Shown: positions 7,581 to 20,352, counted from the stretch's first letter. The stretch is DNA of 64,000 nucleotides from Bacillus sp. ISL-45 (GCF_018613195.1 NZ_JAGGQQ010000005.1:91593-155592); one strand, 5' to 3'. Program-made: numbers and translations. The notes: a model not told the origin generated them from the sequence alone.

Positions 7581-7650
7581 AAGGCTCTTTTCATAAACTT
7601 TGTTTTTCCCAATCATAAACGTATGGAGAAGTTAACTCGGATAGAGCCTT
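7581..7650 (+). repeat. MITE-like inverted-repeat element (short copy)
   Basis: AAGGCTCT at 7581-7588 and AGAGCCTT at 7643-7650 form a perfect 8-bp terminal inverted repeat around 54 bp. The left part (GGCTCTTTTCATAAACTTTG) resembles the right end, read in reverse, of the element at 20219-20316. It fills most of the ilvN-ilvC gap. The rest of the gap (7651-7753) shows no gene. Confidence 0.5.
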
Positions 7651-7687
7651 GATACCTTTAATATTGCGGATGCAATAACTGATATGA

Positions 7688-10301
<2,614 letters not shown>

Positions 10302-10334
10302 AAAAATATACTTAAGAAATCGGAGGCGAATGTA

Positions 10335-11447
10335 ATGGAAAAAAGGATCGCAATCCTGCCAGGAGATGGCGTAGGCAAAGAAGTAAGCAGGGGGGCGGTT
10401 ACAATCCTCCAGGCAGTTGCTGAGCTTTTTAACCATAAGTTCCATTTTACTTATGGAGAAATCGGCGGAACAGCAATCGATGAATTTGGAACGCCGCTGC
10501 CGGAGCACACACTCGACCTCTGCAAGGGCAGTGATGCTGTCCTGTTAGGCGCAGTGGGCGGCCCTAAATGGGATCGAATGCCTGGTCATATTCGCCCTGA
10601 AAAAGGACTGCTGAAAATCCGGAAAGAGCTCGGGCTTTATGCGAATGTCCGTCCGGTTCAATACTACTCCAGCATTTCCGGGATCTCGCCACTGCGCAAA
10701 GATGTCGTTGAAGGGGTTGACATGGTAGTGGTCAGGGAGTTGACGGGCGGGCTCTATTTTGGAAAACCAAGTGAGAGAACTGTCCAGAAAGGCGAGGCTT
10801 CTGTAGTCGATACATTGTTTTACCAGAAAAACGAGATGGAGAGAGTCATCCGCTATGCATTTGAACTGGCTGCCATGAGAAAAGGCAAGGTCACTTCTGT
10901 GGATAAAGCGAATGTTCTGGAATCTAGCCGAATGTGGCGGGAAACAGCGGAAGAGGTGGCCAGGGATTTTCCAGATGTCCAGCTTGACCATATGCTGGTC
11001 GATAATGCGGCGATGCAGCTGATCAAGAATCCGCGCCAGTTTGATGTACTGGTCACAGAGAATATGTTTGGAGATATTTTAAGCGATGAAGCGTCCGTAC
11101 TGACCGGATCGCTTGGCATGCTGCCGTCAGCAAGTGTTTCGGCTGCAGGGCCATATCTATATGAGCCAATCCACGGTTCTGCCCCGGATATCGCTGGCAT
11201 GAACGCGGCCAATCCGATCGCGATGATCCTGTCAGCCGCAATGTTGCTGCGCCTGTCCTTCGGTCTTGAAGAAGAAGCCGAGGCAATCGAGAATGCGGTA
11301 GAGCAGGTGCTTGACGCTGGCAGCAGAACCCGCGACATTGCCGTATTTGGCACACCATTTTTAACAACTGAAGGGATGGTTGAAGAAATCAAAGCCGCAC
11401 TGCTGGACAATGAAGCAATCCTCAATATCATGGGTGCTTACGCATAA
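10335..11447 (+). CDS. leuB: 3-isopropylmalate dehydrogenase
   Basis: The 370-residue NAD-dependent beta-decarboxylating dehydrogenase oxidises 3-isopropylmalate to 2-oxoisocaproate. Visible landmarks are the N-terminal AILPGDGVGKEV, the substrate arginines near LRKDVVEGVDMVVVRELTGGLYFG, the lysine of SVDKANVLE and the Mg/NAD region FGDILSDEASVLTGSLGMLPSAS with EPIHGSAPDIAG. Start ATG 10335 has CGGAGG at 10320-10325. It lies 33 bp after leuA in the same operon. Length is normal for the family. Confidence 0.97.
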   Translation: MEKRIAILPGDGVGKEVSRGAVTILQAVAELFNHKFHFTYGEIGGTAIDEFGTPLPEHTLDLCKGSDAVLLGAVGGPKWDRMPGHIRPEKGLLKIRKELGLYANVRPVQYYSSISGISPLRKDVVEGVDMVVVRELTGGLYFGKPSERTVQKGEASVVDTLFYQKNEMERVIRYAFELAAMRKGKVTSVDKANVLESSRMWRETAEEVARDFPDVQLDHMLVDNAAMQLIKNPRQFDVLVTENMFGDILSDEASVLTGSLGMLPSASVSAAGPYLYEPIHGSAPDIAGMNAANPIAMILSAAMLLRLSFGLEEEAEAIENAVEQVLDAGSRTRDIAVFGTPFLTTEGMVEEIKAALLDNEAILNIMGAYA

Positions 11448-11520
11448 AGCAGGAATTTAAACTATCAGGCAGTTTGCAAATAAATAGATGAAAAATGATT
11501 TGAAAAAGGGGAGGGTATTT

Positions 11521-12930
11521 TTGGGGAAAACGATCATCGAAAAAATTTGGGAGAAGCATATAGTTAGTACGGAGGAAGGCAAACCAGACCTTATGTATAT
11601 TGACCTCCATCTTGTTCACGAGGTAACCTCCCCGCAGGCTTTTTCGGGACTAAGGCAGAAAAAACGGTCTGTCCGACGCCCGGATTTGACGTTTGCGACG
11701 ATGGACCACAATGTACCAACAGTTAACCGGCGTGAGATCACTGATGCTGTTGCGAAAATCCAGATGGATACCTTAAGGAATAATTGTCTTGAATTCGGCA
11801 TTGCACTGGCGGACCTAGACAGTCCTGAACAGGGCATCGTCCATGTCATCGGACCTGAATTGGGATTGACACAGCCGGGAATGACGATTGTTTGCGGGGA
11901 CAGCCATACGTCTACGCATGGTGCGTTCGGAGCGCTCGCATTCGGAATTGGCACCAGCGAGGTTGAACATGTGCTGGCAACTCAAACACTCTGGCAGACA
12001 AAGCCAAAGACACTGAAAGTTGAGGTTTCTGGTTCTCTTGCACCGGGGGTGAGTGCAAAGGATCTCATCCTATCCATTATCAGTAAATATGGAGTCAATT
12101 TCGGTACTGGTTACGTGATTGAATTTTGCGGCGAGGCGATCAGGAAGATGTCGATGGAGGAAAGGATGACCATCTGCAATATGTCTATTGAAGGAGGAGC
12201 CAAGGCTTCCCTCGTTGCCCCTGATGACAAAACCTTCGCTTATCTGAATGGAAGAAAATATGTTGCACAGGGAGATGCCTACCTCGATAAGATCCTTGAA
12301 TGGCAGCAGCTCAGCTCTGATGATGATGCGGAGTATGACCATACCATCACGGTAGATGGCGACTCCATTTCACCGATGGTCAGCTGGGGTACGAACCCTT
12401 CGATGACTGCTCCAGTAACAGAGAGAGTCCCTTATCTGGCAGAATGTGAGACTGAGGCAGAAAGGAAGTCCGTTCAAAGAGCGTTTGATTACATGGGCCT
12501 GGCAGAAGGCCAGCTGATTACAGATATTAATGTAACTAAAGTCTTTATCGGTTCCTGCACAAATTCAAGACTGGAGGATCTCAGGGCAGCGGCCGACGTC
12601 GTCAAAGGTAAAAAAGTGGCCACAGGAGTCGATGCGATTGTCGTACCTGGCTCCCAGCAGGTCAAGAAGGCGGCAGAAGCAGAAGGTATCGCCAAAATTT
12701 TTATTGAAGCAGGATTTGAATGGCGGGAATCCGGCTGCAGCATGTGCCTGAGTATGAACGCAGACATTGTACCAGCTGGCGAGCACTGTGCTTCCACTTC
12801 AAACCGGAATTTTGAGGGCAGACAGGGAGCCGGAGCGCGCACCCATTTAGTCAGTCCCGCCATGGCAGCAGCTGCCGCACTTCATGGGCATTTTGTCGAT
12901 GTCAGGTCGGTGGCTGGCATTACCGTTTAA
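11521..12930 (+). CDS. leuC: 3-isopropylmalate dehydratase, large subunit
   Basis: The [4Fe-4S] subunit of isopropylmalate isomerase works with LeuD to turn 2- into 3-isopropylmalate. Cluster cysteines are visible in IGSCTNSR (about 344) and in [10 protein letters not shown] (about 404-407). The aconitase N-terminus [13 protein letters not shown] and [25 protein letters not shown] are also clear. I chose TTG 11521 (469 residues) over the upstream ATG 11488. AAAGGGGAGG at 11505-11514 is then properly spaced and the protein begins as in B. subtilis. Unlike in B. subtilis, a 271-bp gap with tandem repeats separates it from leuD. Confidence 0.96.
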   Translation: MGKTIIEKIWEKHIVSTEEGKPDLMYIDLHLVHEVTSPQAFSGLRQKKRSVRRPDLTFATMDHNVPTVNRREITDAVAKIQMDTLRNNCLEFGIALADLDSPEQGIVHVIGPELGLTQPGMTIVCGDSHTSTHGAFGALAFGIGTSEVEHVLATQTLWQTKPKTLKVEVSGSLAPGVSAKDLILSIISKYGVNFGTGYVIEFCGEAIRKMSMEERMTICNMSIEGGAKASLVAPDDKTFAYLNGRKYVAQGDAYLDKILEWQQLSSDDDAEYDHTITVDGDSISPMVSWGTNPSMTAPVTERVPYLAECETEAERKSVQRAFDYMGLAEGQLITDINVTKVFIGSCTNSRLEDLRAAADVVKGKKVATGVDAIVVPGSQQVKKAAEAEGIAKIFIEAGFEWRESGCSMCLSMNADIVPAGEHCASTSNRNFEGRQGAGARTHLVSPAMAAAAALHGHFVDVRSVAGITV

Positions 12931-12958
12931 CTTCCTTTTTTACCATAATAAGGACGAA

Positions 12959-13043
12959 GGGGCAATTAATCGTATTGAATGGGCAATTAATGTGATTTTT
13001 GGATTAATTAATCGCTCGAATGGGGCAATTATCAGTTTTCATC
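12959..13043 (+). repeat. Tandem array of 20-22-bp units between leuC and leuD
   Basis: Four imperfect units begin at 12959, 12981, 13001 and 13022, with lengths 22, 20, 21 and 22. The shared part is GGGGCAATTAATCG near the start and GAAT near the end of most units. The period of about 21 bp equals two helical turns. The array lies inside the operon, in a 271-bp gap that has no other feature and no clear terminator. Confidence 0.6.
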
Positions 13044-13201
13044 AGGCGAATATCTTCGTTGATTAAGAGAATAATTTTTCCAGCTAAAAATACAGACGCA
13101 ATAATGACCCGAAAACGTAAATTTGAAAAAACATATATTTAACTACGAATTTGATGAATTTAGTTTTACAAAAAGATATTTTTCGATGGAAGGAGCTTGA
13201 A

Positions 13202-13798
13202 ATGACCAGATTTACAGAAATGAAGGGGAAAGTCGCTGCGATGGACCGGACAAATGTTGATACTGACCAGATCATTCCAAAGCAATTCCTTAAGAAAATC
13301 GAAAAGACGGGGTTTGGCCAGTATCTGTTTTACGATTGGCGCTATAAAACAAACGGTGAGCTCAATGAAGACTTTGAGCTCAATCATCCAGATAACGAAG
13401 GTACATCCATTTTAATAGCGAATGAGAATTTCGGCTGCGGTTCATCCAGGGAACATGCACCTTGGGCATTGCTGGATTACGGATTCAAGGTTTTGGTCGC
13501 TCCATCATTTGCGGATATTTTTAAACAAAATTGCCTGAAAAACGGAATTCTCCCGATCGTACTGCAAGAGGAAGACGTTACCTATTTGCTTACTAAAGCA
13601 AGCGGGCAGCAATATGAACTGAATGTATCTCTGGAACAGAAGGTGGTTTATGACAACGGGGGCTTCAAGGCAGAGTTTGATATCTCTCCATATTGGTATA
13701 ACATGCTCCTTAATGGCTGGGATGAAATTGAATTAACGCTCCAGCTTGAAGACAGTATCAGAGAATATGAGAATAAGCATATAGAAAAAGCAATCTAA
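13202..13798 (+). CDS. leuD: 3-isopropylmalate dehydratase, small subunit
   Basis: The 198-residue swivel-domain subunit of isopropylmalate isomerase. Landmarks are KVAAMDRTNVDTDQIIPKQFL at the N-terminus and the substrate loop NFGCGSSREHAPWAL near residue 75. I start at ATG 13202, not the upstream 13151, because GGAAGGAG at 13189-13196 precedes it and the result has the family length (199 in B. subtilis). It is the last gene of the leucine operon and is followed by a terminator. Confidence 0.97.
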   Translation: MTRFTEMKGKVAAMDRTNVDTDQIIPKQFLKKIEKTGFGQYLFYDWRYKTNGELNEDFELNHPDNEGTSILIANENFGCGSSREHAPWALLDYGFKVLVAPSFADIFKQNCLKNGILPIVLQEEDVTYLLTKASGQQYELNVSLEQKVVYDNGGFKAEFDISPYWYNMLLNGWDEIELTLQLEDSIREYENKHIEKAI

Positions 13799-13815
13799 CT
13801 AATAAAAAAACGATT

Positions 13816-13850
13816 GATTCACAGGCATAGCTTGTGAATCTTTTTGTTTT
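13816..13850 (+). terminator. Terminator of the ilv-leu operon
   Basis: GATTCACA (13816-13823) and TGTGAATC (13833-13840) form a perfect stem followed by TTTTTGTTTTTT. Confidence 0.9.
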
Positions 13851-13947
13851 TTCAGGGATTCGTGCTAAACTTTCTAAAAAAGCTGAACTCAAAGAAAAAT
13901 TTTTTGGGATTAATAGGGTGAACTATTAAAAGTAAGGCGGTATGTAT

Positions 13948-14967
13948 ATGAAAAAACGGGAATCAAACAAGGATAATGTGATCCTGTTTCCCGGTCTGGA
14001 AAAGCGTCTGTTGGAAAAGGGTCTGGATTATTTAAAACAGCAAAAGTACAGGGATGCGATTCAGTTTCTTGAGCAGGCTTTAGAGCATGACCCTGAGAAC
14101 AGTGATGTCTACGTTGGCCTCGCGCTTGCTAATTATGAAGCAGGCAATACCCATCAGGCCAAGGAAATCGTGGCGGAGATGCTGCGGTGCGGACTGGGTG
14201 ATTACTTACAAGTGATTGACATGTATCTAATGATCCTTGTCCAGTTGAATGAATACAAAGAAGTTGTTGCGACCATAGAAGCTCTTCTGGAGGAACGGGA
14301 AATCCCAGCGGACAAGCATGAGCATTTCATCACCATGCTTGAATTTGGCAAGCGTATGCTGAATGGCGAAACAGAAATGGAGCCCATTGAGAGTTTTGAA
14401 GAGCCTGAAGAGGAAGAGCTTAATCTGTTTGACTATAAGAGTCCGAACGATCAGGTAATGGTTGCTGCTGAACTCGCGAAGGTAAACATACGTCCCTATA
14501 TTGAAAAAATCAAGGAATATGTCGTATCAGGAGAAGGCCATCCGTTTTTAAAAACCATGCTGCTTAATATATTGAAAGAACAAGAGTATGCAGAAGAAAC
14601 ACAGGTGCGTAAATTCGATTGGGAAGAATCGTTCAATCCAGCAGATATACCCGAACTGAAGGATTATATCGAGAACAGCGGTGTCATCAAGCTATTAAGC
14701 CGGGAGATTGAAAGTGATGATCCTGTTTTATTTGAAAATGTACAAAGACTGGTCGAAAGGTACTTCTTTTTGGTTTATCCTTTCGAATTGCCAGTCGGGG
14801 ATGCTTCAGCCTGGGCTTCTGCCTGCCATTTCATCGCCAATGAGTACTATGGATTTGAAGATCCGCTTGAGTCATTTGCTGAAATATACCATAGCGAGGC
14901 CGAGGCGGCAGAACAGGTTTTGGACTTTATCCGGAAGCTAGAAGAAATTTCTTACCCGATAATATAG
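13948..14967 (+). CDS. ysoA: Tetratricopeptide-repeat protein YsoA
   Basis: A 339-residue soluble TPR protein of unknown function, conserved in B. subtilis between leuD and tig, as here. Residues about 20-130 contain TPR helices (LEKGLDYLKQQKYRDAIQFLEQALEHDPENSDVY). The remainder is acidic and helical, with a stretch EEPEEEELNLFD near 155. ATG 13948 is chosen over ATG 13942 because AAGGCGG at 13934-13940 lies only one base from the earlier codon. The resulting length equals that of B. subtilis YsoA. No regulatory site is visible in the 98-bp gap before it. Confidence 0.9.
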   Translation: MKKRESNKDNVILFPGLEKRLLEKGLDYLKQQKYRDAIQFLEQALEHDPENSDVYVGLALANYEAGNTHQAKEIVAEMLRCGLGDYLQVIDMYLMILVQLNEYKEVVATIEALLEEREIPADKHEHFITMLEFGKRMLNGETEMEPIESFEEPEEEELNLFDYKSPNDQVMVAAELAKVNIRPYIEKIKEYVVSGEGHPFLKTMLLNILKEQEYAEETQVRKFDWEESFNPADIPELKDYIENSGVIKLLSREIESDDPVLFENVQRLVERYFFLVYPFELPVGDASAWASACHFIANEYYGFEDPLESFAEIYHSEAEAAEQVLDFIRKLEEISYPII

Positions 14968-14976
14968 TCCTGGCTG

Positions 14977-15004
14977 TTGAAACGAAATAATCCTGTGTTA
15001 TAAT
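14977..15004 (+). promoter_or_regulatory. Sigma-A promoter of tig
   Basis: TTGAAA (14977-14982), a 16-bp spacer and a perfect TATAAT (14999-15004) lie about 120 bp before the tig start codon. Confidence 0.75.
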
Positions 15005-15124
15005 GTAGTGGTTGTATTATGTAAAAATCATTCTATTTTACATTTAATCTGGAATATTGCTTGGTTAACAAGAGTATTCATCGTCGAATGAAAATGACAA
15101 TAGATTATTGTTGGAGGGAACTGT

Positions 15125-16414
15125 ATGTCTGCAAAGGTAGAAAAAAGAGAAGGGAACCAAACGGTTCTAACAATTGAAGTAGATGCAGAAAAGGTCAACC
15201 AAGGTCTTGACGCTGCATTCAAGAAAGTCGTTAAGCAAATTAACGTACCAGGATTCCGTAAAGGAAAAATGCCTCGCCAAATGTTCGAAAAGCGTTTCGG
15301 CGTAGAGTCTTTATATCAGGATGCAATTGATATCCTTCTTCCAGAAGCATATGCAAATGCAATCGATGAAACTGGTATCGAGCCAGTTGACCGCCCGGAA
15401 ATCGATGTAGAACAAATCGAAAAGGGCAAGAGCTTGATCATCAAGGCAACTGTAACAGTTAAGCCTGAAGTTAAGCTTGGCGAGTACAAAGGACTTGAAG
15501 TAGAAGCATTCGACACAAACGTAACAGATGAAGAAGTTGAAAATGAATTGAAAGCAATGCAGGAAAAGCAGGCTGAGCTTGTTGTTAAAGAAGAAGGCAC
15601 AGCTGAAAATGGCGACAGTGTTGTCATCGATTTCGAAGGATTCGTTGATGGCGAAGCTTTCGAAGGCGGAAAAGCTGAAAACTATGCACTTGAACTTGGA
15701 TCAGGTTCATTCATCCCTGGCTTCGAAGAGCAGCTAGTTGGAACAGCTACTGGCGAAGAAAAAGATGTAGAGGTTACTTTCCCAGAAGAGTACCATGCAG
15801 CTGAACTTGCTGGTAAGCCTGCAACTTTCAAAGTGAAAATTCACGAAATCAAAGGAAAAGAACTTCCAGCTCTAGATGATGAGTTCGCTAAAGATGCTGA
15901 TGAAGAAGTTGAAACTTTAGATGAGCTTAAGACAAAGATCAAAGATCGTCTTGCTCATGACAAAGCTCACCAAAAAGAACATTTCGAACGTGACACTGTT
16001 GTAGAAAAAGCAGCAGCTAACGCTGAAATCGATGTTCCTGAATCAATGATCGATACTGAAATCGACCGCATGGTAAATGAGTTCGAACAACGCTTGCAAA
16101 TGCAAGGCATGAACCTTGACCTGTACTACCAGTTCTCTGGACAGGACGAAGCTGCTCTTCGCGAACAAATGAAAGAAGAGGCTGCTACACGCGTGCGTGT
16201 GAACCTTACTCTTGAAGCAATCGCAAAAGCTGAAAACATCGAAGTTACAGATGAAGAAGTAAGTGCAGAACTTCAAAAGATGTCTGAAATGTACAATATG
16301 ACTGCTGATCAAATCCAGGCAGCACTAGGAGGAAGCCTTGACGGAATCAAAGGCGACCTTCAATTGAAAAAAGCGGTTGATTTCCTTGTAGAAAACAGCA
16401 AAACTGTTGCATAA
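15125..16414 (+). CDS. tig: Trigger factor (ribosome-associated chaperone)
   Basis: The 429-residue chaperone and peptidyl-prolyl isomerase binds nascent chains at the ribosome exit. The ribosome-binding signature [19 protein letters not shown] is at about residues 40-58. The FKBP domain (about 160-245) has [20 protein letters not shown]. The helical C-terminal chaperone domain follows. Start ATG 15125 follows TTGGAGGGA at 15111-15119. Codon use looks strongly biased (GAA, AAA, CTT, GCA), as in highly expressed genes. It has its own promoter and terminator. Confidence 0.98.
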   Translation: MSAKVEKREGNQTVLTIEVDAEKVNQGLDAAFKKVVKQINVPGFRKGKMPRQMFEKRFGVESLYQDAIDILLPEAYANAIDETGIEPVDRPEIDVEQIEKGKSLIIKATVTVKPEVKLGEYKGLEVEAFDTNVTDEEVENELKAMQEKQAELVVKEEGTAENGDSVVIDFEGFVDGEAFEGGKAENYALELGSGSFIPGFEEQLVGTATGEEKDVEVTFPEEYHAAELAGKPATFKVKIHEIKGKELPALDDEFAKDADEEVETLDELKTKIKDRLAHDKAHQKEHFERDTVVEKAAANAEIDVPESMIDTEIDRMVNEFEQRLQMQGMNLDLYYQFSGQDEAALREQMKEEAATRVRVNLTLEAIAKAENIEVTDEEVSAELQKMSEMYNMTADQIQAALGGSLDGIKGDLQLKKAVDFLVENSKTVA

Positions 16415-16435
16415 TAGAATCAGGATATAATATAG

Positions 16436-16466
16436 AAACAAGGCGCGAGTAAATCGTGCCTTGTTT
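16436..16466 (+). terminator. Terminator of tig
   Basis: AAACAAGGCGCGA (16436-16448) and TCGTGCCTTGTTT (16454-16466) pair with one G-T wobble around GTAAA and end in T-rich sequence. Confidence 0.85.
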
Positions 16467-16632
16467 TCTACAATTAGCACCAATATACATACATAATTTT
16501 TTTAAGCAATTTGCTTTAAGTCGATTTAATGGCTTGATTTATGGTTAAGATGTGTTAGTACATATTTTTTTCGATTCATAAGCGCGAAACTGAATAGCCG
16601 AGGGTTATTATTTCCTGTACCCTGGCAAAATG

Positions 16633-16644
16633 TGATACAATGCA
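16633..16644 (+). promoter_or_regulatory. Extended -10 promoter upstream of clpX
   Basis: TGATACAATGCA contains a TGN-TACAAT extended -10 box about 105 bp upstream of clpX, with no good -35. The identical 12 bases occur before lonA at 20728-20739. The preceding 16467-16632 stretch is AT-rich without visible genes. Confidence 0.45.
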
Positions 16645-16748
16645 ATACATACCTGCTCAACAGCAGCAGAAAAACTGTTACTTACCTGATCGTTTGCTTA
16701 TGAATCGCAGCTTTATATATGTTTAGAAGTTCTCAAGGGGTGAAGGCA

Positions 16749-18011
16749 TTGTTCAAATTTAATGATGAAAAAGGACAGCTCAAATGTTCTTTCTGCGGCA
16801 AGACGCAGGATCAAGTCCGCAAATTGGTAGCAGGGCCAGGCGTCTATATCTGTGACGAGTGTATTGAATTATGCACAGAAATCGTTGAAGAAGAACTTGG
16901 CACTGAAGAAGAAGTTGAGTTTAAGGATGTTCCAAAACCACAGGAAATCCGCGATATTCTTAATGAGTATGTAATTGGGCAGGACCAGGCGAAGAAGAAT
17001 TTATCTGTAGCCGTTTACAATCACTATAAGCGTATCAACTCAAACAGCAAGATTGATGATGTTGAACTTTCGAAGAGTAATATTGCGATGATCGGACCTA
17101 CAGGCAGCGGTAAAACGTTGCTGGCACAAACTTTGGCCCGTATTCTCAATGTACCATTCGCAATCGCGGATGCAACATCGCTGACTGAAGCAGGTTATGT
17201 GGGTGAAGACGTTGAAAACATCCTGCTAAAATTGATCCAATCAGCTGATTACGATGTGGAAAAGGCTGAAAAAGGAATCATTTATATCGATGAAATCGAT
17301 AAAATCGCCAGAAAATCCGAAAACCCATCTATTACTAGAGATGTTTCCGGTGAAGGTGTACAGCAGGCGCTTCTGAAAATTCTTGAAGGAACAGTTGCAA
17401 GCGTACCGCCACAAGGTGGACGAAAGCACCCTCATCAGGAGTTCATCCAGATCGATACGACGAATATCCTGTTCATTTGCGGCGGAGCATTTGACGGTAT
17501 CGAACAAATCATCAAGCGACGCCTTGGCCAGAAAGTAATTGGCTTTGGCTCTGAAAAGAAAGAGGAAGATCTAGACAAGAAGGAACTGCTTTCAAAAGTG
17601 CTTCCTGAAGACTTGCTGAAATTCGGGTTGATCCCTGAATTCATCGGTCGTCTTCCGGTAATTGCCAGCCTGACTCCGCTTGATGAAGAAGCGCTAGTCG
17701 AAATCCTGACAAAACCGAAGAACGCTCTTGTAAAACAGTATCAAAAAATGCTTGAGCTGGATGATGTCGAGCTTGAATTTGAAGACGACGCACTGATTGA
17801 AATTGCCAAAAAAGCAATTGAGCGCAAGACAGGTGCCCGCGGACTTCGTTCAATCATCGAAGGCATCATGCTGGATGTAATGTTCGACCTTCCTTCCCGT
17901 GAAGATATTGTTAAATGTATCATCACAAAGGAAACAGTCGAAAACAACATGCCGCCAAAGCTCGTGTTAGAGGACGGTACAGTCCTTAAAGACGAAAGAA
18001 ATTCAGCTTAA
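16749..18011 (+). CDS. clpX: ClpXP protease ATP-binding subunit ClpX
   Basis: The AAA+ unfoldase recognises substrates and feeds them to ClpP. An N-terminal zinc-binding domain has CSFCGK and CDECIELC (four cysteines within the first 45 residues). Walker A GPTGSGKT is near residue 117 and Walker B is [11 protein letters not shown]. The IGF-type ClpP-binding loop is IGFGSEKK, and sensor residues lie in the C-terminal domain ([20 protein letters not shown]). TTG 16749 gives 420 residues, the B. subtilis length, with AAGGGGTG at 16735-16742 at normal spacing. The upstream ATG 16719 lacks such a site. Confidence 0.97.
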   Translation: MFKFNDEKGQLKCSFCGKTQDQVRKLVAGPGVYICDECIELCTEIVEEELGTEEEVEFKDVPKPQEIRDILNEYVIGQDQAKKNLSVAVYNHYKRINSNSKIDDVELSKSNIAMIGPTGSGKTLLAQTLARILNVPFAIADATSLTEAGYVGEDVENILLKLIQSADYDVEKAEKGIIYIDEIDKIARKSENPSITRDVSGEGVQQALLKILEGTVASVPPQGGRKHPHQEFIQIDTTNILFICGGAFDGIEQIIKRRLGQKVIGFGSEKKEEDLDKKELLSKVLPEDLLKFGLIPEFIGRLPVIASLTPLDEEALVEILTKPKNALVKQYQKMLELDDVELEFEDDALIEIAKKAIERKTGARGLRSIIEGIMLDVMFDLPSREDIVKCIITKETVENNMPPKLVLEDGTVLKDERNSA

Positions 18012-18018
18012 TACACAT

Positions 18019-18049
18019 AAATCCCGGTGAATATTCACCGGGATTTTTT
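18019..18049 (+). terminator. Terminator of clpX
   Basis: A 14-bp perfect inverted repeat, AAATCCCGGTGAAT (18019-18032) and its complement (18033-18046), ends in a run of T. Confidence 0.92.
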
Positions 18050-18099
18050 CTTTGTGGGCCGTCTCTGAAATTGAGATTGATATGGCAAACCAAAGTTCT

Positions 18100-18306
18100 G
18101 ACAGGTTTGGTGGTGAAAGGGGCAAAGTTGTCAGAAGTAGGGGCAACTTCAGACAAGTTTGGTGATAAAAGAGAAAAGCTGTCAGAAGTAAGAGTAACTT
18201 CAGACAGGTTTGGTGGAGAAAGAGAAAAAGGTGTCAGAACTAGTACCAACTTCGGACAGGGTCAGCGGAAAAAGAAGAAAAGCTGTCAAAACCAGAAAAA
18301 CCTTCG
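18100..18306 (+). repeat. 52-bp tandem array, type B (clpX-lonB gap)
   Basis: Four units start with GACAGG-like sequence at 18100, 18152, 18203 and 18255 (periods 52, 51, 52). Each contains a dyad of which TGTCAGAAGT and ACTTCAGACA are the arms in the best copy, spanning 27 bp, and a purine-rich spacer. The fourth unit is degenerate. It starts about 50 bp after the clpX terminator. The remaining 18307-18453 before lonB shows no gene. A promoter for lonB is not obvious. Confidence 0.75.
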
Positions 18307-18453
18307 ATTATCTTGGCAGAAATTCAATAATTTCCAATCAGATTAAGGTCTCAGCTGGCGGGAAAATTCACTTGAAAATATTGTTTATTCCAACACTGTC
18401 AGGGAGATACTAGGTTAAAGCCAATAGTATCAACTTTACGGGAGGGAATATAA

Positions 18454-20121
18454 TTGAGTTGGACCGGAATCGCCTTGTTCATACAGCTGTTTTTCGGAAT
18501 CATCATCGGGCTGTATTTCTGGAATTTACTTAAGAATCAGCGGACTCAAAAAGTGTCAATTGATAGGGAATCCCGAAAGGAAATGGAACAGTTAAGGAAG
18601 ATGAGATCGGTCTCCCTGAGTGAACCGCTAGCTGAAAAAGTCAGACCATCAAGCTTCAAGGACATTGTCGGACAGGAAGATGGAATCAAGGCACTAAAAG
18701 CTGCCTTATGTGGACCTAATCCGCAGCATGTCATCATCTATGGTCCGCCGGGAGTCGGGAAAACCGCTGCGGCCAGGCTCGTGTTGGAGGAAGCAAAGCA
18801 AAACCAAAAATCCCCCTTCAAAAAATCATCAGTATTCGTTGAGCTGGATGCTACGACAGCCAGGTTTGATGAGAGAGGAATCGCTGACCCACTGATTGGT
18901 TCTGTTCATGATCCGATTTATCAAGGGGCCGGAGCGATGGGACAGGCAGGAATTCCTCAGCCGAAACAGGGGGCTGTTACCAATGCTCACGGCGGAGTAT
19001 TATTCATTGATGAAATTGGAGAGTTGCATTCGATCCAAATGAACAAGCTGTTGAAAGTACTGGAAGACAGGAAAGTGTTCTTAGAGAGTGCGTATTATAA
19101 TGAAGAAAACACGCAAATCCCGAGCCATATCCACGACATCTTCAAAAATGGGCTCCCGGCAGACTTCCGCCTTGTAGGAGCGACGACAAGAACTCCAAGC
19201 GAAATCCCTCCGGCAATCAGGTCGAGATGCATGGAAGTATTTTTCCGTGAGTTAACCCAAGAGGAAATTTCTGAAGTAGCCAGGAATGCTGCTGAAAAAG
19301 TACAACTGACTATGAGTGATAAAGCGATTGAAATCCTGTCAAACTATGCACGAAATGGGCGCGAAGCCGTTAATATGGTACAGATTGCCGCAGGATTGGC
19401 CATAACAGATGAACGTACCTACATTAAAGAAGAGGAAATCGAATGGGTGGTGCATTCAAGTCAGCTGACACCAAGGATGGAAAGAAGGATTAATGAAAAG
19501 TCGGCAGTCGGTCTTGTCAATGGGCTGGCTGTGTATGGCCCAAATACAGGCGCGCTTCTTGAAATCGAAGTGACGGTCATTAAAGCAAAGGAAAAAGGCT
19601 CAATCAATATCACGGGCATCGTCGATGAAGAGAGCATCGGCGGACAGGGGAAATCTATACGCAGAAAGAGTATGGCGCGGGGGTCAATTGAAAATGTCAT
19701 CACAGTTCTCCGGTCGATGGGTGTTCCAGCTGATGAATTCGACATCCATGTCAACTTCCCTGGCGGTACACCAATCGACGGCCCATCTGCCGGGATTGCG
19801 ATGGCGACGGGAATTTATTCAGCCATCTATAAAATCCCGATGGACAATACTGTCGCGATGACAGGAGAAATCAGCATTCACGGTAATGTGAAGCCAATTG
19901 GCGGTGTTTATCCAAAAGTGAAAGCAGCGAAAAAAGCAGGTGCCAAGACGGTCATCATTCCAAAGGAAAATGTGCAGACCATCCTGAATGAAATCACAGG
20001 AATCGAAATCATTCCAGTTACCCACCTGGATGAAGTTTTTGAAATTGCTCTTGTGAAAGATCATCCGAGAGAGCAGATTATCAAGGCAGCCGATGAATTG
20101 ACTCAAAAAGAGACGAGCTAA
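18454..20121 (+). CDS. lonB: Membrane-anchored ATP-dependent protease LonB
   Basis: The 555-residue Lon-type AAA+ protease lacks the large Lon N-domain. Residues 4-24 form one membrane segment (GIALFIQLFFGIIIGLYFW). The AAA+ part has Walker [12 protein letters not shown] near residue 100 and a Walker B in GGVLFIDEIGELHSI. The C-terminal protease domain has the catalytic serine in IDGPSAGIAMATG and the downstream lysine. In B. subtilis LonB acts in the forespore under sigma F. No sigma-F promoter was identified here. Start TTG 18454 follows GGGAGGG at 18440-18446. Confidence 0.95.
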   Translation: MSWTGIALFIQLFFGIIIGLYFWNLLKNQRTQKVSIDRESRKEMEQLRKMRSVSLSEPLAEKVRPSSFKDIVGQEDGIKALKAALCGPNPQHVIIYGPPGVGKTAAARLVLEEAKQNQKSPFKKSSVFVELDATTARFDERGIADPLIGSVHDPIYQGAGAMGQAGIPQPKQGAVTNAHGGVLFIDEIGELHSIQMNKLLKVLEDRKVFLESAYYNEENTQIPSHIHDIFKNGLPADFRLVGATTRTPSEIPPAIRSRCMEVFFRELTQEEISEVARNAAEKVQLTMSDKAIEILSNYARNGREAVNMVQIAAGLAITDERTYIKEEEIEWVVHSSQLTPRMERRINEKSAVGLVNGLAVYGPNTGALLEIEVTVIKAKEKGSINITGIVDEESIGGQGKSIRRKSMARGSIENVITVLRSMGVPADEFDIHVNFPGGTPIDGPSAGIAMATGIYSAIYKIPMDNTVAMTGEISIHGNVKPIGGVYPKVKAAKKAGAKTVIIPKENVQTILNEITGIEIIPVTHLDEVFEIALVKDHPREQIIKAADELTQKETS

Positions 20122-20218
20122 TATCGTTAGGCTGTTTTTGTAAAGGTTTTTGTTAAAATCCTAAAGCCGATTTTAACGTGATAAAAAGCCATTTTGTAGT
20201 TCGGTATTTAGAGTGCAA

Positions 20219-20316
20219 GCTCTTTTCTCATAATAAGCCTTAATTTTTGTGAAGAAACAGAGGTCATTGAATCCTATTTTGTAGTCAATAGCAACAAAGT
20301 ATGAGAGAAAAGAGCC
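20219..20316 (+). repeat. MITE-like inverted-repeat element (long copy)
   Basis: Ends AGCTCTTTTCTCATA (20219-20233) and TATGAGAGAAAAGAGCC (20300-20316) are near-perfect inverted repeats differing by a two-base indel. No coding capacity lies inside the 98 bp. ATTTTGTAGT occurs twice, just outside the left end (20192-20201) and inside (20277-20286). The right end read in reverse resembles the element at 7581-7650. Confidence 0.5.
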
Positions 20317-20323
20317 TATCGTT

Positions 20324-20352
20324 AAAAAGAACGCTTGCAGGCGTTCTTTTTT
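20324..20352 (+). terminator. Terminator downstream of lonB
   Basis: AAAAAGAACGC (20324-20334) and GCGTTCTTTTT (20341-20351) form a perfect stem with loop TTGCAG and a T tract. It lies about 200 bp after the lonB stop, behind the MITE-like element. Confidence 0.85.

Noticed and set aside
12884-13066. 60-residue frame after leuC
   Set aside because: It starts within leuC in another frame and runs through the 21-bp repeats. There is no ribosome-binding site.
18071-18413. Open frames of 67-91 residues before lonB
   Set aside because: They are readings of the type B repeat array. The peptide repeats (SEVGATSDKF, SEVRVTSDRF) follow the DNA period.
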